In this document: piece after piece, positions 1-8,602 of the stretch | How positions within the stretch are numbered: the stretch's first letter is position 1 | Layout: every line of letters begins with the position of its first letter | Source of the DNA: Gloeocapsa sp. PCC 73106 | GTDB lineage: Bacteria > Cyanobacteriota > Cyanobacteriia > Cyanobacteriales > Gloeocapsaceae | Length of the DNA stretch: 34,977 nucleotides | Reading direction: 5' to 3' | Assembly (NCBI RefSeq): GCF_000332035.1 | Contig: NZ_ALVY01000190.1 | Location: 1-34,977 of the forward strand | Notes under the pieces: generated by a model | The model's input: the letters and a program-made list of their open reading frames with translations, nothing else | Told to the model about the DNA's origin: nothing | Databases searched by the model: none | Program-made: the position numbers and the translations under genes

Positions 1-753
1 AGTGAGATCATCTTCTATTGCTGATTTAGTCAAAGTCGCTTCTGTTTCTAATTCAGTGAGATCATCTTTTCCTACTGGTTCAGTGGGATCATCTTCTACT
101 ATTGATTCATTCAGAATTGCTTCTGTTTTTGATTTAGTGAGATCATCTTCAATTTCTAATTCAGTGAGATTATCTTCTGCTATTGATTCAGTCAGAATCG
201 CTTCTGTTTCTGATTGGGTGATGGTTTCTTCTATTTCTGATTGAATCAGAGCTTCGGACTTAGTTTGAGAAATTGTTGAGGTGGGTGTGAAAGAAAATGC
301 TTCTGACTTAGCTGCTTCAAGTTGCAGAGATAATTCTAAATCCTCATCTTCCAAAGAGGGCTCACTTTCGTCAAAGATGCTTTGAAGTGCGCTTGCAGTC
401 AAGAAATAATAGCCAACGCCTTTGTCTTTTAAATTTTTACGCTGGGCGCCGTACTCTTCAGCTTTTTTGGTTAAAAATTTGGAGGCTGATCTTGCGGAAA
501 GACTTGCTTTAACAGATAAATCCATGGGGGTTAGGTATCCCTGATTTTCTCTGATTAGAGCATAAAAATAGGGATCAACTGTTTGACATTGTTGCTTCCA
601 TCTATAGGTTTGCCATAGGTTCCAGACTACGATTAAAAGAGAAAGCAGCAGTAAATACAACCACGCCTTTAATATCAAGACAACGATTAAAGCCATGGGG
701 AAGATCAGAACTAGAGCGCTAGAAACGCCCTTATCAAGTACTTTTCCAGTCAT
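1..753 (-). CDS. Membrane-anchored protein with repetitive acidic tail (3' end outside window)
   Basis: I read this by hand: an ATG at 753 opens a frame with no stop through base 1 (251 codons visible), so the C-terminus lies outside the window. Residues about 10-47 are strongly hydrophobic and look like one long or two short membrane segments (ALVLIFPMALIVVLILKAWL, then LLLLSLLIVVWNLW). A compact soluble part follows (about 50-130; it could be a small winged-helix-like domain, SLSARSASKFLTKKAEEYG, but that is a guess). From about residue 135 the chain becomes acidic and Ser/Thr/Glu-rich, and the last 81 visible residues are tandem nine-residue units. I do not recognise the family. The membrane anchor and codon-phased repeats support a real protein. 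No strong ribosome-binding site is visible before the ATG. Confidence 0.7.
   Translation of the reverse strand, partial: MTGKVLDKGVSSALVLIFPMALIVVLILKAWLYLLLLSLLIVVWNLWQTYRWKQQCQTVDPYFYALIRENQGYLTPMDLSVKASLSARSASKFLTKKAEEYGAQRKNLKDKGVGYYFLTASALQSIFDESEPSLEDEDLELSLQLEAAKSEAFSFTPTSTISQTKSEALIQSEIEETITQSETEAILTESIAEDNLTELEIEDDLTKSKTEAILNESIVEDDPTEPVGKDDLTELETEATLTKSAIEDDLT
2..244 (-). repeat. 27-bp tandem repeats in 81-bp higher-order units
   Basis: On the plus strand GTGAGATCATCTTCT-like starts recur at 2, 56, 83, 137, 164 and 218, and related GTCARARTCGCTTCTGTTTC units fall between them at 29 and 191. The basic unit is 27 bp (nine codons) and the pattern repeats every 81 bp (2-82, 83-163, 164-244). 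It encodes acidic units of the type DLTELETEA on the minus strand. Because 27 is a multiple of three and the unit lacks stops, the plus strand is also open here, which produces a spurious ORF. Confidence 0.85.
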
Positions 754-881
754 ATTTTCTGGTGATGAATTGATTCAATGGCTAATGATTAACATTTCAA
801 CCCCTAGGGTTTGACTTGGATACAATTTACCCTATTTTGAGCGTTGTTTTTCGATAACAAACATTGGGATCGAGTAATAGT

Positions 882-1691
882 TTATGCTTTAATGAGCTTG
901 TTTGTTAAGTTTAGTCTTGTTATCATGGCATTACGGGCTTGTTCGACCAGGGAATCATTAAGTTTTGTTAAATTAATAGTCTCTTGGTATTTTTCTCTGA
1001 GAGCAGTTTGAATCAGCCAATCAGCAAGAAAGGGGTTTTTTGGTAAAAGGGGACCATGGGCGTAGGTAGCGATCGCCTTCCGATAAAACGCTCCCTCTGA
1101 ACCATCAGAACCATTATTCCCGTAGCCTTTGATCATTTTTCCTAGAGGTTGTACGTTGGCTAAATAGGTGCGTCCACCGTGATTTTCAAAGCCTATTACT
1201 ATAGGAGTAGTATTTAGTGTTGCTTTTAACTCAGCGGCTAGGGGGGAAGCGGTGATCTCAAAAACCACGTTACCGATACAGCGAGGTGCGTTTGCTCCGG
1301 GATGTTTACTAACGAGATCCAATAAGCCTAAACCTTCGATGCGATCGCCTAATTTAGGTTCGTAGTAATGTCCTAGTAGTTGAGGAGAGCCACAGGTAAA
1401 GACACCTGGGGTATTTTGTTCTATTTTAGCTCTCAGTGCATCGGCTTTAGAGCCTTGAAGGTCGTTCATGACGATCGCTTGTTGTCGATCTTGTGCACCT
1501 CCCCCCACGATTAAATCTACCTGCTTAAAAGTTTCAGGGGTTGCTTGTTGATCTAAATTAATGAGAGAAACTTGAATTTGACGCCATTGACAGCGACGTT
1601 GCAAACAAATGACATTACCGCGATCGCCATAGGTACTCATGAGAGTAGGGTAAAGCCAGCCTATTTTCAATTCTAATGTTTCTAGTTTCAT
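882..1691 (-). CDS. gatD: GatD-like glutamine amidotransferase of lipid II isoglutaminyl synthase
   Basis: This class I glutamine amidotransferase of the CobB/CobQ type (269 aa) should hydrolyse glutamine and pass ammonia to MurT, which amidates the D-glutamate of lipid II. The nucleophile is Cys100 in GVFTCGSPQLLGHYY, and the catalytic His is probably His212 in ATYAHGPLLPKNP. Conserved substrate-channel residues are seen in IGFENHGGRTYL. The length fits GatD (about 240-270). Its ATG overlaps the murT stop by 4 nt (ATGA), the usual sign of translational coupling, and murT-gatD is the expected pair. MurT/GatD is best described in Gram-positive bacteria; whether cyanobacterial peptidoglycan is amidated by this pair is inference. 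Confidence 0.85.
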   Translation of the reverse strand: MKLETLELKIGWLYPTLMSTYGDRGNVICLQRRCQWRQIQVSLINLDQQATPETFKQVDLIVGGGAQDRQQAIVMNDLQGSKADALRAKIEQNTPGVFTCGSPQLLGHYYEPKLGDRIEGLGLLDLVSKHPGANAPRCIGNVVFEITASPLAAELKATLNTTPIVIGFENHGGRTYLANVQPLGKMIKGYGNNGSDGSEGAFYRKAIATYAHGPLLPKNPFLADWLIQTALREKYQETINLTKLNDSLVEQARNAMITRLNLTNKLIKA

Positions 1692-3007
1692 AGAATCTTT
1701 TTCCCAGTAAGTAGTTGTCGCACTTCTAGCATCGCCGAATAAGTAGGAAGGATATAGAGAGTAGCATCCTCTGGAGTAGCGTTAAGGGCTTCTGAAAGAG
1801 CTTCTGAGAGATTATCTTTAATAATAAGGGTTTGAGGTGATGGTTCAGTATATTGTAGACGTAAAGCTAGATCGTAAACGCGATCGCCACTGACAATAAT
1901 TTGACCCTGTAGTTGAGTTAATTGTTCTGTATCTACGTCCCAAATCCAAGAGACATCGGTGCCGTCGGGAGTGCGATCGTTAAGTAGAAGTAGAGTCACA
2001 ATAGTTTGGTGCCCACTCGCTTGTTGCACTGCACGCAGAGTTTCATTCATCCCCACAGGATTTTTAGCTAATAAAATTTTAACTGTTTTCCCATTGATAG
2101 TGAGTGTTTCAGCTCTACCGAAAGCAGGTTTAAACTCAGCGATCGCCCTTTCTAATACTGTTCTTTCTACACCTATTTTGAGAGCTACTGTCAGCGCGGC
2201 TAGGGTATTATACTTATTGTAAACCCCCATTAAAACCTGTGACCATTCTCGACTATTAATCTCCAAATCAGGCTTACCAAAACCACAACTAGAACAATCA
2301 AAATCTCCCAGATGCGAGAGATAGACTCCTTGGTAATTGAGTGCTGCACCACAGCTAGGACAGTAGGTAGAATCACTGGCGTAGGGAATAGTTTCTAGAT
2401 AAAGCTCAGATTCACTCAAACCAAAAAAAGACACTTTTTGCGTTAGTTGTCGACCCAAATAAGCTAAAGTCGGATCATCTCCATTAAGAATAATTTGGGT
2501 ATCGGGGTTCAAAGGAGCGATCGCCTGTTGCCAACGTTCACTAATACTATCTACTTCTCCATAGCGATCCAATTGATCCCGAAATAAATTCAAAGCTAAA
2601 ATAAACTCAGGTTGACATGGACCCACAATTAAAGGCAACACATTCTCATCTACCTCTAAAATACCGTAGTCTGCGCTTAATTGCCCCCGCCAACTAGCTT
2701 GATTTAACAACGCTGTAATTAACCCATTAACCAAATTAGCACCCGTTTCGTTGTGAACGACGCGATAACCCTGTAGAGTGAGCATCTGGCGCAATAATAA
2801 AGCCGTGGTAGTTTTACCGTTGGTACCGCAGACTAAAATGATCCCCTGAGTAATTTGTGCCGCGAGTAAGGGAAGTAATTCTGGATACAGACGACGGGCG
2901 ATCGCACCTGGTAAAACGCTAGCTGCGCCCAAACCCAAACCCTGAACCAGAGTAGTAATCGTCTTCCCTGTAGCTATTGCTAAAGCCAAACGCCATGATT
3001 GTAGCAT
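1688..3007 (-). CDS. murT: MurT-like Mur ligase, lipid II isoglutaminyl synthase subunit
   Basis: This is a 439-aa Mur ligase-family protein of the MurT branch (central Mur ligase domain plus DUF1727-type C-terminus). The ATP-binding loop is CGTNGKTTTALLLRQM near residues 61-76. A four-cysteine insertion (YCPSCGAAL ... FDCSSCGFG, about residues 216-244) matches the zinc-ribbon insertion typical of MurT and absent from ordinary MurC-F ligases. It activates the D-Glu alpha-carboxylate with ATP for amidation by GatD-delivered ammonia. It starts 4 nt after the stop of the upstream FAD oxidoreductase gene and overlaps gatD by 4 nt, so it sits inside a tightly packed transcription unit that begins with kai genes. 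Confidence 0.87.
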   Translation of the reverse strand: MLQSWRLALAIATGKTITTLVQGLGLGAASVLPGAIARRLYPELLPLLAAQITQGIILVCGTNGKTTTALLLRQMLTLQGYRVVHNETGANLVNGLITALLNQASWRGQLSADYGILEVDENVLPLIVGPCQPEFILALNLFRDQLDRYGEVDSISERWQQAIAPLNPDTQIILNGDDPTLAYLGRQLTQKVSFFGLSESELYLETIPYASDSTYCPSCGAALNYQGVYLSHLGDFDCSSCGFGKPDLEINSREWSQVLMGVYNKYNTLAALTVALKIGVERTVLERAIAEFKPAFGRAETLTINGKTVKILLAKNPVGMNETLRAVQQASGHQTIVTLLLLNDRTPDGTDVSWIWDVDTEQLTQLQGQIIVSGDRVYDLALRLQYTEPSPQTLIIKDNLSEALSEALNATPEDATLYILPTYSAMLEVRQLLTGKKIL

Positions 3008-3011
3008 TGTG

Positions 3012-4544
3012 TTAATAACCTATATCTCGGAGCAGAGCTAGATGTTTAGTTACTGGTGCGAGACTATTGGCTGCGATCATCCCACTAGCTGCGACTGCGG
3101 GTATACCAATCCCGGGAAAAGTCGAATCCCCACAGCATAATAGCCCGGAAACGGGGGTATAAGGACCAGGAAAGGACTCTTTTCCGGCTTTTAGAGAGGG
3201 ACCATAGGAACCTCGGTAACGGCGCAGAAAACGCGCGTGAGTCAGGGGTGTCCCGATTAAGGTTACCTCACACCGAGCTCGAATATCGGGGATTATCTTC
3301 TCAAGTGCTTGCCACATCACTTCTGAGCGCTCTTGTTTGAGTTTTTGATAAGTTGTACTAGATCGCTCCAAATTAGCCCACAGCTGATAAGGCTCTGTTG
3401 CTGGTGTGTAAACGTGAATCACGTGTTTACCTGGGGGTGCTAAAGCTGGATCTAAAACCGAGGGAATGGAAATAGCTACTAAATTCTGAGGTGCGGTGAT
3501 TTGCCAATCCTTGAGCACTACGTAGTGACATCCTAAATCGGAGCTTAATCCTGCGGCGTTGATCCCTAGATGTAGGTGCATAAAACTATCACAGGCAGGT
3601 GTTGAGGCTCTTTGATGGCGATAGGAAGGGGGTAATGCGGTAGGTGGTATTAAATCTAGGGTATCCCAGGTAGATGCGTTAGATATTACTGCTGTTTTAG
3701 CTTTAATTATGGTGCCATTTTTGAGTTTTACTCCCACAGCCCGCCTATTTTCTACGATAATTTCGCTAACATGGGCGCTTAACTGCAACTTACCTCCATA
3801 TTTTCCCAATCCCCTTACCAACGCGTCGATGATGGCGCCACTTCCTCCTAAGGGATAATCTAAGGCTACCTGGGGACGATACCAATCGGCAAACATGAAA
3901 GCCACCTCCGCGGCGCTAGTCTGCTCCATGGGTAATCCTGACAGGAGGAAACAGAGTAAATTGAGCCAATTATAAATAAAAGTATCTTTAACTATTCCCT
4001 TGATTACTTGATCAAAAGCTCCCGTCAATTGCCAAGCGTTACCCAAATAAGGAAGTAAAGCGGGTGCAAACTTACCCACAGTTAAGATCGCCCCCAAATC
4101 TGAGCGTAAACTAGCAGTAGGTACCGTCATTACCGCGTACGACAGAGGAGCGATCGCTTTTAACAACTGACGCCATTGTTTTACTGCTTCTTCACCCCTT
4201 AATTTAAGTAAAACCTCTTCAAATTGCTTGGAGCCTACTTCTGCGTCAAAATTTCCTTCTGGTAAGTAGCAACCCCAACTGTTATAGTTAACCCAGTTCA
4301 AATCTTCTCCTATTGCGTCTAATACCTGTCTGAGAGGATTAGCTGAGGGGCTATAGGACAAACCTGAGTAGAGAGAGGGACCCGAGTCAAATTTGAAGCC
4401 ATTGCGCTCAAAACTGTGAGCTGCACCCCCGGGTAGAGAATGGCTTTCGCACACCGTTACCCCATAACCGTAGCGGGCTAGAAGAGCGCCACAACACAGC
4501 CCTCCCACACCGCTGCCAATTATTACTACATCAGTATTACTCAT
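3012..4544 (-). CDS. FAD-dependent oxidoreductase of the carotenoid isomerase/phytoene desaturase superfamily
   Basis: The N-terminus (DVVIIGSGVGGLCCGALLAR) is a Rossmann FAD-binding GxGxxG motif. The C-terminus (SGLLCCGDSTFPGIGIPAVA) is the second FAD-contact motif of CrtI/CrtISO-like flavoproteins. About 510 aa is normal for the group. Members include carotene isomerase, phytoene desaturases and retinol saturase; the exact substrate cannot be read from sequence, and the motif pattern resembles CrtISO/PRL-like enzymes more than CrtP/CrtQ. I chose the ATG at 4544, which overlaps the kaiC stop in an ATGAGTAA arrangement (8 nt shared). An upstream in-frame ATG at 4565 would add seven residues. 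It lies between kaiC and murT with almost no spacing. Confidence 0.8.
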   Translation of the reverse strand: MSNTDVVIIGSGVGGLCCGALLARYGYGVTVCESHSLPGGAAHSFERNGFKFDSGPSLYSGLSYSPSANPLRQVLDAIGEDLNWVNYNSWGCYLPEGNFDAEVGSKQFEEVLLKLRGEEAVKQWRQLLKAIAPLSYAVMTVPTASLRSDLGAILTVGKFAPALLPYLGNAWQLTGAFDQVIKGIVKDTFIYNWLNLLCFLLSGLPMEQTSAAEVAFMFADWYRPQVALDYPLGGSGAIIDALVRGLGKYGGKLQLSAHVSEIIVENRRAVGVKLKNGTIIKAKTAVISNASTWDTLDLIPPTALPPSYRHQRASTPACDSFMHLHLGINAAGLSSDLGCHYVVLKDWQITAPQNLVAISIPSVLDPALAPPGKHVIHVYTPATEPYQLWANLERSSTTYQKLKQERSEVMWQALEKIIPDIRARCEVTLIGTPLTHARFLRRYRGSYGPSLKAGKESFPGPYTPVSGLLCCGDSTFPGIGIPAVAASGMIAANSLAPVTKHLALLRDIGY

Positions 4545-6099
4545 CTTCGTTTTTATCTCTAACACCTCTGACGATGCGAGAGAGATCTGTTTTCTCGTCT
4601 ATGCTGATTTTACTGGGAGAACCACTAATAATGCGCTCGTAGTTGCGGAAGGAATCTTTAATATCAGGTCCATCCTCACTGATTGTGTACTCTCTAATGC
4701 CTTTATCGTGCCAGGAACCACGCATTTTAAACACGTTGATCGCTCGAGACATTTCTCCGCGAATTTCCACGTACTGAAGCATAATAATTGTGTCGGTAAT
4801 CGTAGAAATATGCGATTCGGTGATGGAGTGAGCCCCCATGAATTGGTCCGTGGTATTGGTAAAGAAACCGGTGATTTCTTCTTGTTTGGCGTATCCTGTT
4901 ACCCCAATGACAAACTGTCTAAAGGCGTTATTAGTCACACCCCTAGCCATAGCTGAGAGGGAGTCGATAGCGATGCGAGATGGTTTGAAATCCGCTATTT
5001 CTGACTTAATCATTTGTAAATGGTCTTCTAAACCTGCTGATTCAGGGTAACAGCACATCAGTTTAAGTAAGCCTTTACTTTCCATTTCTTCAAAGTCTAT
5101 ACCCCAAGAAGAGGCGTTGCGGGATAGTTGCGCTCTTGATTCTTCGTAGGCGAATAAAATCGCTCTTTCTTGCTGACGACAACCTTCTTGTAAAAATTTA
5201 CTCACCAAAAGAGTTTTACCGGTACCTGTCGCTCCTGTGGCTAGAATGATTGAGTCTTTGAAGAATCCTCCTCCACACATTTCGTCTAGAGTTTTAATTC
5301 CTGAGGAGCTCCGCACGTTAGAAGATCGCTGAGTTAGTCGCATAGCACCTAAGGGGAAGATATTAATTCCATCTCTAGTAATAGTAAAAGGATATTCGCC
5401 CTTCATATGGGTTGTTCCTCTGAGTTTGAGAATTTCTAAGGTACGACGACGACGTTCTCCTTCCAATACGTTACGCACTATAACTACGTTATCGGAAACG
5501 AATTCTTCTACCCCATAGCGCGCTACTAGTCCGTATTCTTCGATGCGTTCGGTGGTCATGACTGAGGTTACTCCCAGGTGTTTGAGTCGAGCCACCAGAC
5601 GAAATATTTCCCTTCTGACTACTGAGGCTGGGTCATACTGCTGAAATACTGCGGTTACTGAATCTACTGAAACCAGTTTAGCTTTATATTTGCGGATAGC
5701 GTACTGTATCCTTTCGATCAACGCCGATAAGTCGAAGTTTCCTACTACTTCTTGACCTTCTGGATCTGGTGATGCGTCTAAGATGAATAGTTTACCGTCT
5801 TCAATCAGTTTCTCTAAATCCCAACCAAAACTGCAAGCATTTTGGATAATGTCTGTGGGAGACTCTTCAAAGGTAATAAATAACCCGGGATAGTCGAAGT
5901 ATTTAATCCCGTGATAGAGGAATTGAATCGCAAAGAGCGTTTTACCTGTTCCGGAGGTTCCGGTTACTAATGTGGTTCTACCGATGGGCATCCCACCATG
6001 ACTGATTTCATCGAAGCCTTCAATCATGGTTCGTAACTTGCGAACACCTTTGCTTGCTAGTTCTTCTTGTTGTTGTTCATTGGAATTGGGTTGATTCAT
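4537..6099 (-). CDS. kaiC: Circadian clock ATPase/autokinase KaiC
   Basis: This full-length (520 aa) double-RecA protein is the core oscillator. The CI domain has Walker A GTSGTGKT (residues 47-54) and catalytic glutamates in TFEES (78-79). The CII domain has Walker A GATGTGKT (289-296) and glutamates in AYEES (319-320). The phosphorylation pair is Ser432/Thr433 in ESHISTITDTI, with Thr427 just upstream; numbering is one higher than in the Synechococcus elongatus protein. The C-terminal A-loop/tail (ISGSPSKISIDEKTDLSR) that binds KaiA is present. All residues needed for a rhythmic kinase are therefore there. It lies 101 nt downstream of kaiB and overlaps the next gene by 8 nt. Confidence 0.98.
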   Translation of the reverse strand: MNQPNSNEQQQEELASKGVRKLRTMIEGFDEISHGGMPIGRTTLVTGTSGTGKTLFAIQFLYHGIKYFDYPGLFITFEESPTDIIQNACSFGWDLEKLIEDGKLFILDASPDPEGQEVVGNFDLSALIERIQYAIRKYKAKLVSVDSVTAVFQQYDPASVVRREIFRLVARLKHLGVTSVMTTERIEEYGLVARYGVEEFVSDNVVIVRNVLEGERRRRTLEILKLRGTTHMKGEYPFTITRDGINIFPLGAMRLTQRSSNVRSSSGIKTLDEMCGGGFFKDSIILATGATGTGKTLLVSKFLQEGCRQQERAILFAYEESRAQLSRNASSWGIDFEEMESKGLLKLMCCYPESAGLEDHLQMIKSEIADFKPSRIAIDSLSAMARGVTNNAFRQFVIGVTGYAKQEEITGFFTNTTDQFMGAHSITESHISTITDTIIMLQYVEIRGEMSRAINVFKMRGSWHDKGIREYTISEDGPDIKDSFRNYERIISGSPSKISIDEKTDLSRIVRGVRDKNEDE

Positions 6100-6200
6100 T
6101 CCTGATTAAGCCAAAATGATGATTTTATTGTGATGATTATTTAAAACTTTCTTAATCTATTAGACATGATTTAGATGGTTTTTCTCTAAAAGTTTCGTCT

Positions 6201-6515
6201 TTACATTTCGAAATCTCTTTCGCTTATTTCTTCGTAGAGAAGATCTAAACCTATTAATACTTTTTCTCTGTCTGAAAGATCACCGATGATTTTACGCACT
6301 GGGGGGGGTAGTATCTTGGATAATGTGGGTGTGGCTAGGATTTTATCTTCTTCAGCGAGTTGGGGATTTTTCAATACATCAATCACTTTGAGAGCGTAAA
6401 CGCCGTGAAATTCTTGCTCGAGAATGTTCTTGAGCATTTTTAGAGCTCTTACTGAGTTGGGCGTGTTCCCAGCCACATAAAGTTTCAATACATAAGTTTT
6501 TTTGTATGGACTCAT
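6201..6515 (-). CDS. kaiB: Circadian clock protein KaiB
   Basis: This 104-aa thioredoxin-like fold-switching protein binds the KaiC CI ring and then sequesters KaiA, starting dephosphorylation. The sequence is near-canonical ([40 protein letters not shown]), and the acidic tail [10 protein letters not shown] follows the YE motif as in clock-type KaiB. Length is typical (102-108). It sits between kaiA (68 nt upstream) and kaiC (101 nt downstream) on the same strand. A TATAAT lies in the kaiA-kaiB spacer, so kaiBC may have its own promoter, as in S. elongatus. Confidence 0.98.
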   Translation of the reverse strand: MSPYKKTYVLKLYVAGNTPNSVRALKMLKNILEQEFHGVYALKVIDVLKNPQLAEEDKILATPTLSKILPPPVRKIIGDLSDREKVLIGLDLLYEEISERDFEM

Positions 6516-6552
6516 AATGAAATCAACTTTACGCTAGGAATGATCTATAGCA

Positions 6553-6558
6553 ATTATA
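6553..6558 (-). promoter_or_regulatory. Possible -10 element of a kaiBC promoter
   Basis: The 68-nt spacer between kaiA and kaiB has a perfect TATAAT on the minus strand, about 38 nt before the kaiB ATG. I see no convincing -35 hexamer at 16-18 nt, so this would be a -35-independent promoter. A separate kaiBC promoter is known in S. elongatus; its position here is inferred only from the hexamer. Confidence 0.4.
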
Positions 6559-6583
6559 AGGCATAATTTGTCACCCGAAATAG

Positions 6584-7483
6584 CTATGGCGTTTTAAAAG
6601 GTATGTCTTCTCTGGGTATAGAGCGGCGATACATTTCGCACAAGTGCGCGATTATATCGATCAAAGCTAGACGATAATCTAAGAGTATTTCTTCGTTTCT
6701 TCCTTCCAATTTAAGCTGTTGAGCGAATTCATCCATTAATTTCATATGGATCTCTAGAATCTTGGAAACGGAAATATCTACAAAAAAAATTCGATTGACG
6801 AATTGATCGATTAACTTGTTGGTTTTGGTATCATCGCTAAAATAGTAGAGAATAATTTGGCGATATTCTTGGTTCAAGAGGTTGATGAGCTCTTCTTTTT
6901 CTGGATTAGGAAGATTGCGGTAGAAAAGCTGAGAGTTACGACTATAATATACGCCTAGGTACCCTAAACGTTCTTTAAGTTTTTCAGCGAGACGTCGCTG
7001 TTGTAGTAACAGAAAGCTGTGATTGTCCCCTTTTGTTTCTCGGTGATGGTTTTTGGCTAGTGCATCACCGATGGGGGAACTAGGTCCAAGATTGAGAAAA
7101 TGAGCGATCGCCTCGTCTATAAAGGCAACGATATCTGTGATTTTGGCAGGTATCAAGTTGATTTCGGCGCTGTGATATAGGTGCGTTGGAGATAAAGGCT
7201 GTGTTTGGACCATTTCTGGACTGATTGTCTCGATTTGTTCTATAATCAGAGTCGGTAACAGAGTCCCCGATTCGTATAGTTGGTTAAAGATCGGCAATAG
7301 CCGAGGTTCTCTAACCACTATCAAACAGTCTATTTTTTCTTTGTTTGCTTTGACAAAATCAAACAACTGGTCGGGAGAATCGACGAAATTTAAACGGTAA
7401 CACTCTCTGCTCAGTGCTTCTAGCCAAGACTGAGTCAATTGTTCTGAAGGAGCATAAATACAGAGGGAAAGTCGAGAAGACAA
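6584..7483 (-). CDS. kaiA: Circadian clock protein KaiA, TTG start
   Basis: This 299-aa protein is a full-length KaiA: an N-terminal pseudo-receiver domain (about 1-135), a linker rich in polar residues, and the C-terminal four-helix KaiC-activating domain (about 180-299, e.g. YLGVYYSRNSQLFYRNLP and DIIAHLCEMYRRSIPREDI). It promotes KaiC autophosphorylation by binding the A-loop. The frame has a TAG five codons before the TTG at 7483 and no ATG or GTG between, so TTG is the only possible full-length start; aligning the cysteine of SLCIY with that of the S. elongatus protein supports it. AGGGTG about 10 nt upstream can serve as ribosome-binding site. It is first in the kaiABC run. Confidence 0.95.
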   Translation of the reverse strand: MSSRLSLCIYAPSEQLTQSWLEALSRECYRLNFVDSPDQLFDFVKANKEKIDCLIVVREPRLLPIFNQLYESGTLLPTLIIEQIETISPEMVQTQPLSPTHLYHSAEINLIPAKITDIVAFIDEAIAHFLNLGPSSPIGDALAKNHHRETKGDNHSFLLLQQRRLAEKLKERLGYLGVYYSRNSQLFYRNLPNPEKEELINLLNQEYRQIILYYFSDDTKTNKLIDQFVNRIFFVDISVSKILEIHMKLMDEFAQQLKLEGRNEEILLDYRLALIDIIAHLCEMYRRSIPREDIPFKTP

Positions 7484-7593
7484 AGAAAAATCACCCTATC
7501 TATTTTAAATGACTAATATAGCTTGTTTTGTTCAATATTAACATTTGTTTCTTAAGGTTGAGAATTATAACGATAACCTTCAGTTATTTGTGT

Positions 7594-7599
7594 TATAAT
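7594..7599 (+). promoter_or_regulatory. Possible -10 element for tRNA-Arg
   Basis: A perfect TATAAT lies 22 nt before the tRNA-Arg 5' end, giving a plausible start a few bases before the mature tRNA. A second TATAAT on the opposite strand (plus-strand ATTATA at 7564-7569) could serve kaiA, so this 137-nt spacer may be a divergent promoter region. No clear -35 was found for either. Confidence 0.35.
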
Positions 7600-7621
7600 G
7601 TTATATTAGTTAGCCTAGCGG

Positions 7622-7695
7622 GGGTGCGTAACTCAGGTGGATAGAGTAGCTGCCTTCTAAGCAGCGAGTCGCAGGTTCGAGTCCTGCCGTACCCG
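7622..7695 (+). tRNA. tRNA-Arg (anticodon UCU)
   Basis: The cloverleaf folds by eye. The acceptor GGGTGCG pairs with CGTACCC (one G-U pair). The D stem is ACTC/GAGT. The anticodon stem GCTGC/GCAGC encloses CTTCTAA with anticodon TCT. The T stem GCAGG/CCTGC encloses TTCGAGT. The discriminator is G at 7695, and CCA is not encoded. The anticodon reads AGA/AGG arginine codons. The gene is a 74-nt standard tRNA. Confidence 0.95.
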
Positions 7696-7803
7696 TATTA
7701 AAGGAGAGACAAGGATGAGTTAGTGGACATGAGGACAAAGAGGATTTTTTACCTTTTCCTTGGGCCTGGTGTTATAAATCCTGGTTTTTAAGAATTATGC
7801 AAA

Positions 7804-7877
7804 TCGGGATGACAGGATTCGAACCTGCGACATCCTGCTCCCAAAGCAGGCGCGCTACCAAGCTGCGCTACATCCCG
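7804..7877 (-). tRNA. tRNA-Pro (anticodon UGG)
   Basis: On the minus strand the acceptor CGGGATG pairs with CATCCCG. The D arm has GCGC/GCGC with the AGCTTGGTA-type loop. The anticodon stem CCTGC/GCAGG encloses TTTGGGA with anticodon TGG. The T stem GCAGG/CCTGT encloses TTCGAAT. The discriminator is A at 7804, without encoded CCA. It points toward the tRNA-Arg gene, and the 108 nt between them show no further gene. Confidence 0.95.
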
Positions 7878-7939
7878 AACTAACTGGTCACCCCAACCAT
7901 CATAGACGAAATTGTGACAATTGACAACTTTGCTTAATT

Positions 7940-8527
<588 letters not shown>

Positions 8528-8602
8528 TTAGCACAATCTAGTGTCACAGAGCGGTAAGAGTTATCAACATTTTTGTTACAATTGAACCATTGACAAGTAC
8601 TA

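Noticed and set aside
2-244. Plus-strand open frame of 80 codons at the left edge
   Set aside because: It exists only because the 27-bp repeats of the minus-strand gene lack stops in this frame; Ser/Ile/Val-rich low-complexity product and the array ends exactly where the frame does.
2-244. Regularly spaced repeats that look CRISPR-like
   Set aside because: Units are contiguous, diverged and in phase with codons, with no unique spacers.
799-812. Near-palindrome AACCCCTAGGGTTT in the spacer 754-881
   Set aside because: Too short, not followed by a T-run and not repeated elsewhere that I can see; no role can be supported.
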